In this document: positions 1 through 7,755 of the stretch, piece after piece
How positions within the stretch are numbered: the stretch's first letter is position 1
Layout of the letters: every line of letters begins with the position of its first letter
NCBI GenBank assembly: GCA_035763085.1
Contig: DASUBV010000014.1
Span: 1-15,936, forward strand
DNA length: 15,936 nt
Source: DASUBV01 sp035763085
GTDB lineage: Bacteria > Actinomycetota > Actinomycetes > Streptosporangiales > Streptosporangiaceae
Direction of reading: 5' to 3'
Notes under the pieces: model-generated
The model's input: the letters and a program-made list of their open reading frames with translations, nothing else
Databases searched by the model: none
Told to the model about the DNA's origin: nothing
Translations under genes and position numbers: made by a program

Positions 1-2773
1 TGCGCTGGACGGCGGCGACCCCGCTGCCCGGCAGGGCCTGCTCCAGCTGGCTGCGCGAGGAGATGTCGAGCTTGCTGAAGACCTTGCCGAGGTGGTACTG
101 GACGGTGCGAGCGCTGATGAACAGCCGGGTGCCGATCTCCGGGTTAGACAGCCCGTCGCGGGCCAGCCGCGCGATCTGGGACTCCTGGGCGGTCAGCTCG
201 GTGTCCCTGGCCGCGACGGGCCGGCGCTGCGCGGTCTCGCCAGTGGCCCGCAGCTCGCGCCGGGCCCGGTCGGCGAACCCCGCGACGCCCATCGCGTCCA
301 GCATCCCGCAGGCCGCGCGCAGCTGCACGCGGGCGTCGCCGCGGCGGCGCTCGCGGCGCAGCCACTCCCCGTACAGCAGGCGGGCGCGTGCGAGGTCCAC
401 CCGCTGCCGGGTCCGGCTCAGCAGGTCGATTGACTCGCGGTAGAGCCGCTCGGCCGCCTCGCCGCCGGCCAGCAGCGCCCGCGACCGCGCGCGGATGCCG
501 AGCCCCCAGCCGGTATCGGTCGCGCTGGTCATCTCCTCCAGCCAGCCGAGCGCGGTGGCCGCCGTGTCCGTCATCCCGCAGCGCGCGGCGGCCTCGACCA
601 GCTCGACCGCTGCCCAGCACAGCGCGCCCAGGTCGGCGTCATACATGCAGGCCCGCCGGGCCGCGGTCACGGCCTGCCGGTAACGGCCCAGACTGTTGCA
701 CAGCAGCGCGGATGCCCACTCGGCGAAGGTGATGCCGACGCCCTCACCGCGCCGCGTCACGTCCTGCAGGGTTGCCTCGATCAGCGCCGCCGCCCCGGTC
801 TCGTCGCCGCGCAGCGCGGCCAGGCCCATGGCGGCGTAGGGGGCCAGGCCGGTCCCGGTCGCCTCCGTGACCGCCTGCACCTCCCCGGCCAGCGCCGCCG
901 CGGCGGTCAGCTCGCCGGCGAACATCTGCGCGTAGGCGCGCGAGGTCAGGGCCAGCGGCAGCTCGCCGAGCGCGCCGGCCTCGCGGGCCAGCTGGACGTG
1001 GCGGGCCGACAGCTGGTCCCAGCGCTCATCGTCCCAGGACCGGAGGGCCGCGGTCACGACAGTCAGCCACAGCCAGTGCCGCTGCTCGTCGGCCGGCATG
1101 CCGTCGCCGAAGTCAGCCAGCGCCTGGCGCAGCGCCGGCATGCCCGCCGCGTACGAGTCGTTGAAGTGCGCGACCAGGCCGTCCAGCAGCAGGTCGGGGG
1201 GACGCCCGGCACGCGGCGCGGGCGGTGCCGCGGCGGCGGCGCGGGCCACCTCCAGCACCCCGCAGCCGGGCCGGGCCAGCCGCCCGGCGAAGATGCCCGC
1301 CGACAGCGCGTCCAGGTAGCTGGCGCGGGACAGCTCCGGGTCCGCGGACTCCAGCCGCCGCGCCGCCTGCAGCAGCAGCTGCGGCGCGTCGCTGCCCCGG
1401 CTGGCCATGAACGCGAGCTGGGCCCGGGCCAGGTCGGCGTGCGCCCGTTGCAGGTCGGTGAGCGGCCCGGCCTCGGCCATGTCGAGCAGGTCCTGGGCGA
1501 CGTCGAAGGCGCCGAGCTGGGTCTTGGCCTGGGCCGCGGCCAGCGCCCGCCCGGCGCGCCGCGCCGGGTCGAGGGTCAGGGTCGCCGCCTGCCTCAGGAA
1601 GATCGCAGCCGCGGCCAGGCCGCCGCGCGCCTGCGCCCGGCTCGCCGAGCGCTCCAGCTCCGCCGCGACTTCCTCGTCCGGGCCTGCCGCCGCCTGCCCT
1701 CGGTGCCAGGCCCGCCGGTCCGGGTCAAGCTCGGGGTCGGTCGCCCCGGCCAGCGCGCAGTGCGCCTGCCGCCGGTCCGCTGCCGGCTCCGCCTGGTAGG
1801 CCGCCGACCGGACGAGCGGATGGCGGAACCGCACCCGGGTGCCGAACTCGGCCAGTCCGGCCTCGGCCGCGGCCGCCGCCGCCTCGGGACCGATCCCGGT
1901 CCGCTGCGCCGCCCGCCACACCAGGGCCGGGTCGCCGGTCGGGTCGGCCGCCGCGATCAGCAGCAGGCGCCGGGCCGGCCCGGGCAGGGCATCGACCCGC
2001 TGGCGGAAGCTGGCCTCGACGCTGCCCGCTACCGGGACTGCGGCAGGCAGCCCGAAGCCCCCGGCCAGCTCGGCCGGCGTCAGCCCGCGCGGCAGCTCCA
2101 GCAGGGCCAGCGGGTTGCCCCGGGTCTCGGCGACGATCTGGTCGCGCACCCGCGCGTCAATCGGCCCGGCCAGCACGGACTCCAGCAGCATCCGCGCGTC
2201 GGCGTCCCGCAGCCCGCCGACCGCCAGCTCCGGCAGCCCGGCCAGGTCCCCGCCGGGGTCGCGGGTCGCGAAGACCAGGCCGACCGACTCAGCGCCCAGC
2301 CGGCGCGCCACGAAGGCGAGCACCCGGGCCGAGGCATGGTCGAGCCACTGCCCGTCATCCACCGGGCATACCAGCGGCCGGCCCTCCGCTGCCTCGGCGA
2401 GCAGGCCCAGCACCGCCAGGCCGACCAGGAACCGGTCGGGGGGCGGCCCGGCGCTCATCCCGAACGCGGTTCGCAGGGCATCGCGCTGCGGCGCCGGCAG
2501 TGCCTCCAGGTCACCGAGCAGCGGCGCGCACAGCTGATGCAGGCCGGCATAGGCCAGTTCCATCTCGGACTGGACGCCGGCGGCGCGGACCACCCGGCAG
2601 CCCGGCGCGTGCCCGGCCAGGTAGTCCAGCAGCGCGGTCTTGCCGATGCCCGCCTCGCCCTGCACCACCAGCGCCTGACTCTCACCTGTGCGGACGGCCT
2701 CCACCAGCCGGCCCAGCACCGCGCACTCGGCATGCCGGCCCGCCAGCCCCGCCGCGAGCCGCCCTGCCGGCAT
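1..2773 (-). CDS. LuxR-family ATP-binding transcriptional regulator (LAL type), C-terminus cut by window edge
   Basis: This is a large cytoplasmic regulator with an N-terminal P-loop ATPase and a C-terminal LuxR/FixJ helix-turn-helix. The reading frame stays open from about 2773 to the left edge (at least 924 codons). Walker A is GEAGIGKT at residues 39-46, and a Walker-B-like stretch with two Asp is at about 138-145 (VDDGQWLD). A long Ala/Arg/Leu-rich helical region, TPR-like in character, follows. The HTH (LTAQESQIARL, then SNPEIGTRLFISARTVQYHL) lies near residues 860-895. LAL proteins of about 900-1000 residues are common in actinomycetes, so only a few C-terminal residues should be missing. 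The start is uncertain: ATG 2773 is followed closely by the domain, while GTG 2785 or 2791 would add a few residues. No strong ribosome-binding site marks any of them. The gene is divergent from the hydrolase operon, which suggests, but does not show, that it controls that operon. Confidence 0.92.
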   Translation of the reverse strand, partial: MPAGRLAAGLAGRHAECAVLGRLVEAVRTGESQALVVQGEAGIGKTALLDYLAGHAPGCRVVRAAGVQSEMELAYAGLHQLCAPLLGDLEALPAPQRDALRTAFGMSAGPPPDRFLVGLAVLGLLAEAAEGRPLVCPVDDGQWLDHASARVLAFVARRLGAESVGLVFATRDPGGDLAGLPELAVGGLRDADARMLLESVLAGPIDARVRDQIVAETRGNPLALLELPRGLTPAELAGGFGLPAAVPVAGSVEASFRQRVDALPGPARRLLLIAAADPTGDPALVWRAAQRTGIGPEAAAAAAEAGLAEFGTRVRFRHPLVRSAAYQAEPAADRRQAHCALAGATDPELDPDRRAWHRGQAAAGPDEEVAAELERSASRAQARGGLAAAAIFLRQAATLTLDPARRAGRALAAAQAKTQLGAFDVAQDLLDMAEAGPLTDLQRAHADLARAQLAFMASRGSDAPQLLLQAARRLESADPELSRASYLDALSAGIFAGRLARPGCGVLEVARAAAAAPPAPRAGRPPDLLLDGLVAHFNDSYAAGMPALRQALADFGDGMPADEQRHWLWLTVVTAALRSWDDERWDQLSARHVQLAREAGALGELPLALTSRAYAQMFAGELTAAAALAGEVQAVTEATGTGLAPYAAMGLAALRGDETGAAALIEATLQDVTRRGEGVGITFAEWASALLCNSLGRYRQAVTAARRACMYDADLGALCWAAVELVEAAARCGMTDTAATALGWLEEMTSATDTGWGLGIRARSRALLAGGEAAERLYRESIDLLSRTRQRVDLARARLLYGEWLRRERRRGDARVQLRAACGMLDAMGVAGFADRARRELRATGETAQRRPVAARDTELTAQESQIARLARDGLSNPEIGTRLFISARTVQYHLGKVFSKLDISSRSQLEQALPGSGVAAVQR

Positions 2774-2800
2774 GTCCCCGGGCACCTGCACAGGCCCACG

Positions 2801-2850
2801 GTATCCGCCTGGCCAGGCGCTGGCCACGGTGCCTGGCCACTGGCGGATAC
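2801..2850. promoter_or_regulatory. Large imperfect inverted repeat between the divergent LuxR gene and hydrolase operon
   Basis: The left arm 2801-2818 (GTATCCGCCTGGCCAGGC) pairs with the right arm 2831-2850 across a 12-nt loop. All 18 left-arm bases pair, and the right arm has two extra bases. The left arm also contains the self-palindrome GCCTGGCCAGGC. The repeat lies 10-30 bp upstream of the candidate LuxR starts and about 140 bp upstream of the hydrolase start. It could be an operator for the LuxR protein or a hairpin in the LuxR transcript leader. The function is inferred from position only. Confidence 0.55.
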
Positions 2851-2935
2851 GACGGGCAGGCCAGCCGCAGCAGGCTCTTGTGCAGGCGCGGGCCGCTGGA
2901 CGCGGCCGCTGAGCGCCCGCACCGGCAGGAGGCAT

Positions 2936-2947
2936 GACATCGATGTC
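2936..2947. promoter_or_regulatory. 12-bp perfect palindrome GACATCGATGTC upstream of the hydrolase
   Basis: A perfect 12-bp dyad lies 44 bp upstream of the chosen hydrolase start. It is less GC-rich than its surroundings and could be a protein-binding site. No bound regulator is known to me. Confidence 0.3.
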
Positions 2948-2990
2948 CCCGGACACCGGGCCACCGCCTCCCGGCCAGGAAGGAGGGCTC

Positions 2991-3857
2991 ATGGGCACCG
3001 TGCATCACCGCTACGCCACCGTCTCCGGACACCAGCTGTTCTACCGGGAGGCCGGCCCGGCCGGGGCTCCCGCCGTGCTGCTGCTGCACGGCTTTCCGGC
3101 CAGCTCGTTCATGTACCGGGACCTCATCCCGCTGCTGGCCGACCGGTATCACGTGATCGCTCCCGACTACCTGGGCTTCGGCTTCTCCGATGCCCCGCCG
3201 GCCAGCGAGTTCGGCTACACCTTTGACGCCATCGCCGGCCTGACCGCCGGGCTGCTGGCCCAGCTGGGGATCAAGCAGTACGCCATGTACGTCCAGGACT
3301 ACGGCGCGCCGGTGGGCTGGCGGCTGGCGCTCGCCAGCCCGGACGCGGTGACGGCGATCATCAGCCAGAGCGGCAACGGCTACGAGGCCGGCTTCACCGA
3401 CGCCTTCTGGAAGCCGGTCCGCGAGTACTGGCGCGACCAGAACCCGGAGGCCGAGGCCGCCCTCAGCCAGGCCCTGACCCTGGACGCCATCAGGTGGCAG
3501 TACGTGCACGGCGTGCCGGATCCGACCGTCGTCAGCCCGGACACCTGGCAGCACGACCACGCCCAGGTGTCCCGGCCGGGCAACGACCGGGTACAGCTGG
3601 CGCTGCTGGCCGACTACGCAGCCAACCCGGCGATGTACCCGCGGCTGCATGCCTACCTGCGCGACAGCCGGGTCCCGGTGCTGGCCGTGTGGGGCCGCAA
3701 TGACGAGATCTTCGGCCCCGACGGGGCGCTGGCCTTCGCCGACGACGCACCGGGCGCCGAGGTCCACCTGCTCGACGGCGGCCACTTCCTGCTGGAGAGC
3801 CGGCTCGACGCCGTCACCGCCTACACCCGCCGATTCCTCGAAAGGACTGTCTCATGA
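2991..3857 (+). CDS. Alpha/beta hydrolase with Asp nucleophile (epoxide hydrolase / haloalkane dehalogenase-like)
   Basis: This 288-residue cytoplasmic alpha/beta-fold hydrolase opens the operon. ATG 2991 was chosen because AGGAAGGAGGG ends four bases before it. The in-frame ATG at 2934 has its AGGAGG only one base away and would add a 19-residue Pro-rich leader. Visible motifs are the oxyanion-hole HGFP (33-36), the nucleophile elbow VQDYGAP with D103, a candidate acid in GRNDEIF (D238) and the catalytic His in GGHF (H265). An Asp rather than Ser at the elbow is characteristic of epoxide hydrolases and haloalkane dehalogenases, which act through an ester intermediate. The substrate cannot be read from sequence. 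The stop overlaps the next start as ATGA, implying translational coupling. Confidence 0.9.
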   Translation: MGTVHHRYATVSGHQLFYREAGPAGAPAVLLLHGFPASSFMYRDLIPLLADRYHVIAPDYLGFGFSDAPPASEFGYTFDAIAGLTAGLLAQLGIKQYAMYVQDYGAPVGWRLALASPDAVTAIISQSGNGYEAGFTDAFWKPVREYWRDQNPEAEAALSQALTLDAIRWQYVHGVPDPTVVSPDTWQHDHAQVSRPGNDRVQLALLADYAANPAMYPRLHAYLRDSRVPVLAVWGRNDEIFGPDGALAFADDAPGAEVHLLDGGHFLLESRLDAVTAYTRRFLERTVS

Positions 3858-4576
3858 CCGAGCGCCCCCTGCAGGACGCCACCGTGCTCGTCGTCGGGCG
3901 GGGCAGCGGCATCGCCGGCGCGATCACCCGTGCCGCCCGGGACGCGGGCGCGCAGGTGATCGCCGCCGGGCGGGATCAGCAGGCGCTCAAGGACGCCTAC
4001 GCCAGCGAGCCCGGCATCGCCGCCGAGACCGTGGACCTGACCGACGAGGAGTCCATCGCCGCCCTCGGCGAGCGGCTGGGTACCATCACCCACGTGGTCT
4101 CCACCGCGTCGGCGCGGGCCCGCGGCCGGGTGCCCGACCTGGACCGGGACGCGATCCGGCGGTCGTTCGACACCAAGGTGACCGGCCCGCTGATGCTGGC
4201 CAAGCACCTGGCGCCGCGAATGCCCGCCGCTGGCTCACTCACCATCTTCTCCGGGGCCGCGGCGGCCAAGATCGCGGTCGGCACCCTGGGGGTGGCCATC
4301 ACCAACGGCGCCGCCGACATCCTGGCCCGCTCGCTGGCCCTGGAGCTGGCCCCAATCCGGGTCAACGCCATCTCCCCCGGCGTGATCGACACCGGCGCCT
4401 GGGATGCCCTCGGCGAGCAGGGCAAGGCCGACTACTTCGCCGGCATCCGGGCCCGCAACCCGGCCCGGCGCATCGGCACCACCGCCGACATCGCCGCGGC
4501 CGTGCTGTTCGCCCTGACCAGCACCTTCCTCACCGGCCAGACGCTGCACATCGACGGCGGCGAGCCGCTGACCTGA
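3854..4576 (+). CDS. SDR-fold protein lacking the YxxxK catalytic motif
   Basis: A 240-residue Rossmann-fold protein of the short-chain dehydrogenase/reductase family. The nucleotide-binding glycine motif is altered (GRGSGIAG at 15-22 instead of TGxxxGIG). The usual NNAG region reads VVSTASARARG. The Ser of the catalytic set is present (S133 in IFSGAAA). Where Tyr-xxx-Lys should stand, the sequence reads V147-A-I-T-N151, so both Tyr and Lys are missing. The rest of the fold is intact: LALELAPIRVNAISPGVIDTG (split at 161-181) and the C-terminal LTGQTLHIDGG. It overlaps the hydrolase by four bases and has a GAAAGGA ribosome-binding site. It may be a degenerate dehydrogenase, a nucleotide-binding or structural subunit, or an enzyme with different chemistry. 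Family assignment is firm; activity is unknown. Confidence 0.88.
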   Translation: MTERPLQDATVLVVGRGSGIAGAITRAARDAGAQVIAAGRDQQALKDAYASEPGIAAETVDLTDEESIAALGERLGTITHVVSTASARARGRVPDLDRDAIRRSFDTKVTGPLMLAKHLAPRMPAAGSLTIFSGAAAAKIAVGTLGVAITNGAADILARSLALELAPIRVNAISPGVIDTGAWDALGEQGKADYFAGIRARNPARRIGTTADIAAAVLFALTSTFLTGQTLHIDGGEPLT

Positions 4577-4580
4577 CACC

Positions 4581-4594
4581 GACCCGGCCGGGTC
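4581..4594 (+). repeat. 14-bp perfect palindrome between the SDR and DUF427 genes
   Basis: GACCCGGCCGGGTC lies five bases after the SDR stop and 40 bases before the DUF427 start. In RNA it could fold into a short GC stem. It may serve as a processing or partial-termination element inside the operon, or be a chance feature of GC-rich DNA. Confidence 0.3.
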
Positions 4595-4633
4595 AGCGCT
4601 CAGCTGGCCCGGCCCGCCCGGAGGGAGATAGCC

Positions 4634-5503
4634 ATGGGCCTAGCCTGGCAGCAGGGACCGCTCGCCGCGGCAGCAGCGGGCCGGTTCCTCACCGCCGACC
4701 CGCTGCCCGCCCGGCTGCTGTATGCCGAGCCGCTGCGCAGGCGCATGCGCATCCGGTTCGGCGGCGCCTGGATCGCCGACAGCCAGGAGGTTGTCCTGCT
4801 GCACGAGCCCGGCCGCTACCCGGTGGCCTACTTCCCGCTCAGCGACGTGTTCCCCGGGGTCCTGGAACCCAGCCGGTACGCCACCGAGCACCGCGACCTC
4901 GGGCCGACGTCCTGGTACACGGTGCGGGCCGGCTCCGACAGCAAGCAGCGCGCCGCCTGGGAGCACACCGGCCTGCCTGATCACGCCAGCGAGCTGAAGG
5001 GCCGGGTGGCGTTCGCGTGGCGGGCCATGGATGCCTTCTACGAGGAGGACGAGCGGATCGTCGGCCATGCGGCGGACAGCTATCACCGCATCGACATCCG
5101 CCAGGCCAGCCGCCACCTGGTGGTCCGCGACGGCGACCGGGTCGTCGCCGACACCACCCGGCCGCTGGTCCTGTACGAGTCGGGGTTCGCGCCCCGCTGG
5201 TACGTCCCCCGCGCCGACACCGACTCCGCCGCGCTGACCCCGGCACAAGGCCAGACGTTCTGCCCGTACAAGGGCCTGTGCAGCTACTACGACACCGGCA
5301 GCGCGCCGCGCGCGGCATGGTCGTATGAGGAGGCCTGGCCCGAGGTCGCGCGCATCTCCGGGCTGGTCTCCTTCGAGCCGGACCTGACCGAGGTGCGCCT
5401 CGACGGGACCCGGCTGCGCCTCGAGCCCGGCCAGACGGTCATCCCGCACGGCGCGGACCGCGACCTCACCCTCGGCGAGGTCGCGCCGGGCAGGCGGTCG
5501 TGA
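4634..5503 (+). CDS. Tandem DUF427 domain protein
   Basis: A 289-residue soluble protein without signal peptide or membrane segments, preceded by GGAGGGAGA. It appears to hold two DUF427-type beta-rich units, roughly residues 30-125 and 145-265. The second contains the family hallmark CPYKGLCSYYD at 210-220 and the upstream segment RPLVLYESGFAPRWYVPRAD (176-195). The first unit is more diverged: RIRFGGAWIADSQEVVLLHE (39-58) matches the start of a DUF427 unit, but the CPYKG motif is replaced. DUF427 has no established biochemical role; it is common in actinobacteria and proteobacteria, often near oxidoreductases. Its TGA overlaps the GTG of the following MOSC-reductase gene by four bases (GTGA), so the two proteins are probably made in a coupled way. 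Confidence 0.88.
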   Translation: MGLAWQQGPLAAAAAGRFLTADPLPARLLYAEPLRRRMRIRFGGAWIADSQEVVLLHEPGRYPVAYFPLSDVFPGVLEPSRYATEHRDLGPTSWYTVRAGSDSKQRAAWEHTGLPDHASELKGRVAFAWRAMDAFYEEDERIVGHAADSYHRIDIRQASRHLVVRDGDRVVADTTRPLVLYESGFAPRWYVPRADTDSAALTPAQGQTFCPYKGLCSYYDTGSAPRAAWSYEEAWPEVARISGLVSFEPDLTEVRLDGTRLRLEPGQTVIPHGADRDLTLGEVAPGRRS

Positions 5504-7308
5504 CGGCCGCCGCCCGCCCCGCCCCGGCCGCGGCTTCCCCCGGCCGCGACCGGGGCCAGGCCGTCCTTCTGTCAGTAAACGTCGGCATGCCCAAGGACGT
5601 GGCCTGGCAGGGCAGAAACGTCTACACCGGCGTGTGGAAGTACCCGCTGACCGGCCCGGCGATGGCCCGGCGGCTCAACATCGACGGCGACGGCCAGGGC
5701 GACACCAAGGGCCACGGCGGCGAGCAGCGGGCCGTGCTGGTCTACCAGATCGGCTCCTACCGGCACTGGCAGCAGTACTTCGGCCGCGATGACTTCAGCT
5801 ACGGCCAGTTCGGCGAGAACCTCACCGTCGACGGAATGGCCGACGACGAGGTGTGCATCGGCGACCGGTACCGCATCGGCGAGGCCGAGTTCGAGGTCAC
5901 CCAGCCGCGGGTCACCTGCTACCGCGTCGGCCTGCGGCTCGGCCAGCCCGAGCTGCCGGCCCTGCTGGTCAGCCACCACCGCCCCGGCTTCTACATGCGC
6001 GTCATCACCGAGGGGCACATCCAGGCCGGCGACCAGGTCATCAAGACCAGGACCGGCCCGCAGGCTGTGAGCATCACCGAAGCGGATGCGCTGCTGTACC
6101 TGCCGGGCCGCGAACCCGATACAGAACGGCTGCGCGCGGCCAGCGAGATTCCCGCGCTCAGCCCTGGCTGGCAGCAGTCATTCCGCGACCTGCTGGCCGG
6201 CGCGGCCGGGCCGGGTGGCGTGGCCGTATCCGCGGCGCCCGCCGAGCCGGCCTGGGCCGGGTTCCGGCCGCTGCGCGTGACCCGGGTCGTCCGCGAGAGC
6301 GCGACCGTCTCGTCGTTCGAGCTGGCCGCGGCCGACGGCGCGCCGCTGCCGGCCGCTGCGGCCGGGCAGTACCTGACGCTGCGGGTCACAGATGCCGGGC
6401 AGCCTGCCCCGGTGCGCAGCTACTCGCTGTCCTCCGCGCCGGGCGCGGCCAGCTACCGGATCAGCGTCAAGCGCGAGCCGCACGGGGTGGTCAGCGGCTA
6501 CCTGAACCGCAGCCTGCAGTCGGGCGCGGTCCTGGACGCCGCCGCGCCCCGCGGCGAGTTCGTGCTGGACGCCGCCGCTGACCCGGTGCTGCTCATCTCG
6601 GCCGGCATCGGCCTCACCCCGGTGCTGGCCATGCTGCACGACCTGGCGGACCGCGGCAGCCAGCGCGAGGTCTGGTGGATCCACGGTGCCCGCAGCCCGC
6701 GCGAGCACCCGCTGGCCGCCGAGGCGCACGCCCTGATCGCCGGGCTGCCGGACGCCCGCGAGCACGTGTTCTACAGCGCGGCGACACCCGAGGAGCGGCG
6801 CAGCGGCCAGGCCGCCGCCGGGCGGCTGACCCGGGACCGGCTGGCTGAGCTGGCCATTCCCGCCAGCGCGAGCGCCTACGTGTGCGGCCCGGCCGCGTTC
6901 ATGGCCGACATGCAGGACGCCCTGGCCGGCCTCGGCCTGGATCCGGCGCGCATTCACACCGAGCTGTTCGGGGCCCTGCCTTCCATTAACCCAGGGATCA
7001 CCGGCCAGCGCGCCGCACTAGCGCCGCACCCGCCGCCGGGGCCGCCCGGCACCGGGCCGCTGGTGACCTTCGCGCGCAGCGGCCTGTCGGTGCCGTTCCC
7101 CGCTGACCAGCGCAGCGTGCTGGAGCTTGCCGACGCCTGTGATGTCCCGACCCGGTGGACCTGCCGCACCGGTGTCTGCCACACCTGCGTCACGCCGCTG
7201 CTGTCCGGCGGCATCTCCTACTCCCCGGACCCGCTGGAGCCGCCGGGCGACGGTGAGGTCCTGATCTGCTGCGCCCGGCCCGACACCGACGTCGTCCTCG
7301 ACATGTGA
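5500..7308 (+). CDS. MOSC + FAD/NAD(P) ferredoxin-reductase + [2Fe-2S] fusion oxidoreductase
   Basis: A 602-residue soluble enzyme with three parts. Residues about 20-185 are a YiiM-like MOSC domain (LLSVNVGMPKDVAWQGR, GHGGEQRAVLVY, FGENLTVDG). C140 in VTQPRVTCYRVG is at the position that binds the molybdenum cofactor, followed by the short helical YiiM tail (190-233). Residues about 252-490 are a ferredoxin-reductase module with RSYSLSS (306-312) for FAD, GIGLTPV (369-375) and CGP (462-464) for NAD(P)H. Residues about 520-602 are a plant-type ferredoxin with C555, C560, C563 and C590 or C591. The architecture implies electron flow NAD(P)H to FAD to [2Fe-2S] to Mo, reducing N-hydroxylated or similar substrates as YiiM/YcbX and mARC proteins do. 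The GTG start is supported by the GTGA overlap and by MOSC homology beginning before the first internal ATG. Confidence 0.93.
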   Translation: MTAAARPAPAAASPGRDRGQAVLLSVNVGMPKDVAWQGRNVYTGVWKYPLTGPAMARRLNIDGDGQGDTKGHGGEQRAVLVYQIGSYRHWQQYFGRDDFSYGQFGENLTVDGMADDEVCIGDRYRIGEAEFEVTQPRVTCYRVGLRLGQPELPALLVSHHRPGFYMRVITEGHIQAGDQVIKTRTGPQAVSITEADALLYLPGREPDTERLRAASEIPALSPGWQQSFRDLLAGAAGPGGVAVSAAPAEPAWAGFRPLRVTRVVRESATVSSFELAAADGAPLPAAAAGQYLTLRVTDAGQPAPVRSYSLSSAPGAASYRISVKREPHGVVSGYLNRSLQSGAVLDAAAPRGEFVLDAAADPVLLISAGIGLTPVLAMLHDLADRGSQREVWWIHGARSPREHPLAAEAHALIAGLPDAREHVFYSAATPEERRSGQAAAGRLTRDRLAELAIPASASAYVCGPAAFMADMQDALAGLGLDPARIHTELFGALPSINPGITGQRAALAPHPPPGPPGTGPLVTFARSGLSVPFPADQRSVLELADACDVPTRWTCRTGVCHTCVTPLLSGGISYSPDPLEPPGDGEVLICCARPDTDVVLDM

Positions 7309-7628
7309 GGCCATCCAGCACCATGACCAGCACGCCCCCGCCCGCGCCGCCGGCCGGCCCGGCCGGCGAGCACGCCTCCCCCGGCGATGCCGCGCCCCGG
7401 CCCGCCGAGTTCGCCGTCAGCGCCAGCATCGGGCCGGTCCCGGCGGTCTTCGCCGCGCGCTCACCGGACGGCACGGCCGCGCCGGTGCCCGACGCGCCCG
7501 GCCTGCTCGGCCGCGCCCTGGCCCGGGCACTGCACCTCGCCGGCCGCCGGGCCGGGCCGCGGCGGCCGGCCGCGACCACGCAGCCGGGCCACGACCCGGG
7601 AGGAAACGGGACCGGCGAGCGTTCCTAG
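7305..7628 (+). CDS. Small Pro/Ala-rich hypothetical protein ending the operon
   Basis: I do not recognise this 107-codon frame. It begins with a GTG that overlaps the TGA of the MOSC-reductase gene (GTGA), the same coupling seen twice upstream. An alternative ATG lies at 7323 with a weak GAGG upstream. Third codon positions are almost all G or C, as in neighbouring genes, which favours real coding. The product is low in complexity: a Pro/Ala/Gly-rich first third, a middle FAVSASIGPVPAVFAARSPDG, and a basic amphipathic stretch GLLGRALARALHLAGRR near residues 66-82. It has no Cys and no membrane segment. It could be a small accessory protein of the operon or a spurious frame in GC-rich DNA. 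Confidence 0.45.
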   Translation: MRPSSTMTSTPPPAPPAGPAGEHASPGDAAPRPAEFAVSASIGPVPAVFAARSPDGTAAPVPDAPGLLGRALARALHLAGRRAGPRRPAATTQPGHDPGGNGTGERS

Positions 7629-7729
7629 TCCGCTCGCCGCGCTCAGCCGCACTCGCAGCAGCCACCGCCCGCACCCAGCGGCGGATCCGGAGCCAGGCCC
7701 GGCCCGCCCCAGCGGCAGGTCCGGCATCA

Positions 7730-7743
7730 GGTAAGCAGTTACC
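7730..7743. promoter_or_regulatory. Dyad GGTAA-N4-TTACC upstream of the nickel permease promoter
   Basis: A perfect 5-bp inverted repeat (GGTAAGCAGTTACC) lies 12 bp upstream of the putative -35 element, in a locally AT-richer stretch. It may be a second operator. No regulator is assigned. Confidence 0.3.
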
Positions 7744-7755
7744 ATGATGACGCTA

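Noticed and set aside
2934..2990. Upstream ATG start for the hydrolase
   Set aside because: Only one base separates AGGAGG from this ATG, and the added residues are a Pro-rich leader outside the fold. ATG 2991 has a better ribosome-binding site.
998..3226. 742-residue plus-strand open frame opposite the LuxR gene
   Set aside because: Its translation is Arg/Pro/Gly/Gln-rich low-complexity sequence, while the minus strand carries recognisable Walker and HTH motifs in one frame. It is an antisense shadow typical of high-GC DNA.
2682..3785. 367-residue minus-strand frame opposite the alpha/beta hydrolase
   Set aside because: The plus strand has the full hydrolase motif set and a good ribosome-binding site; this frame has none.
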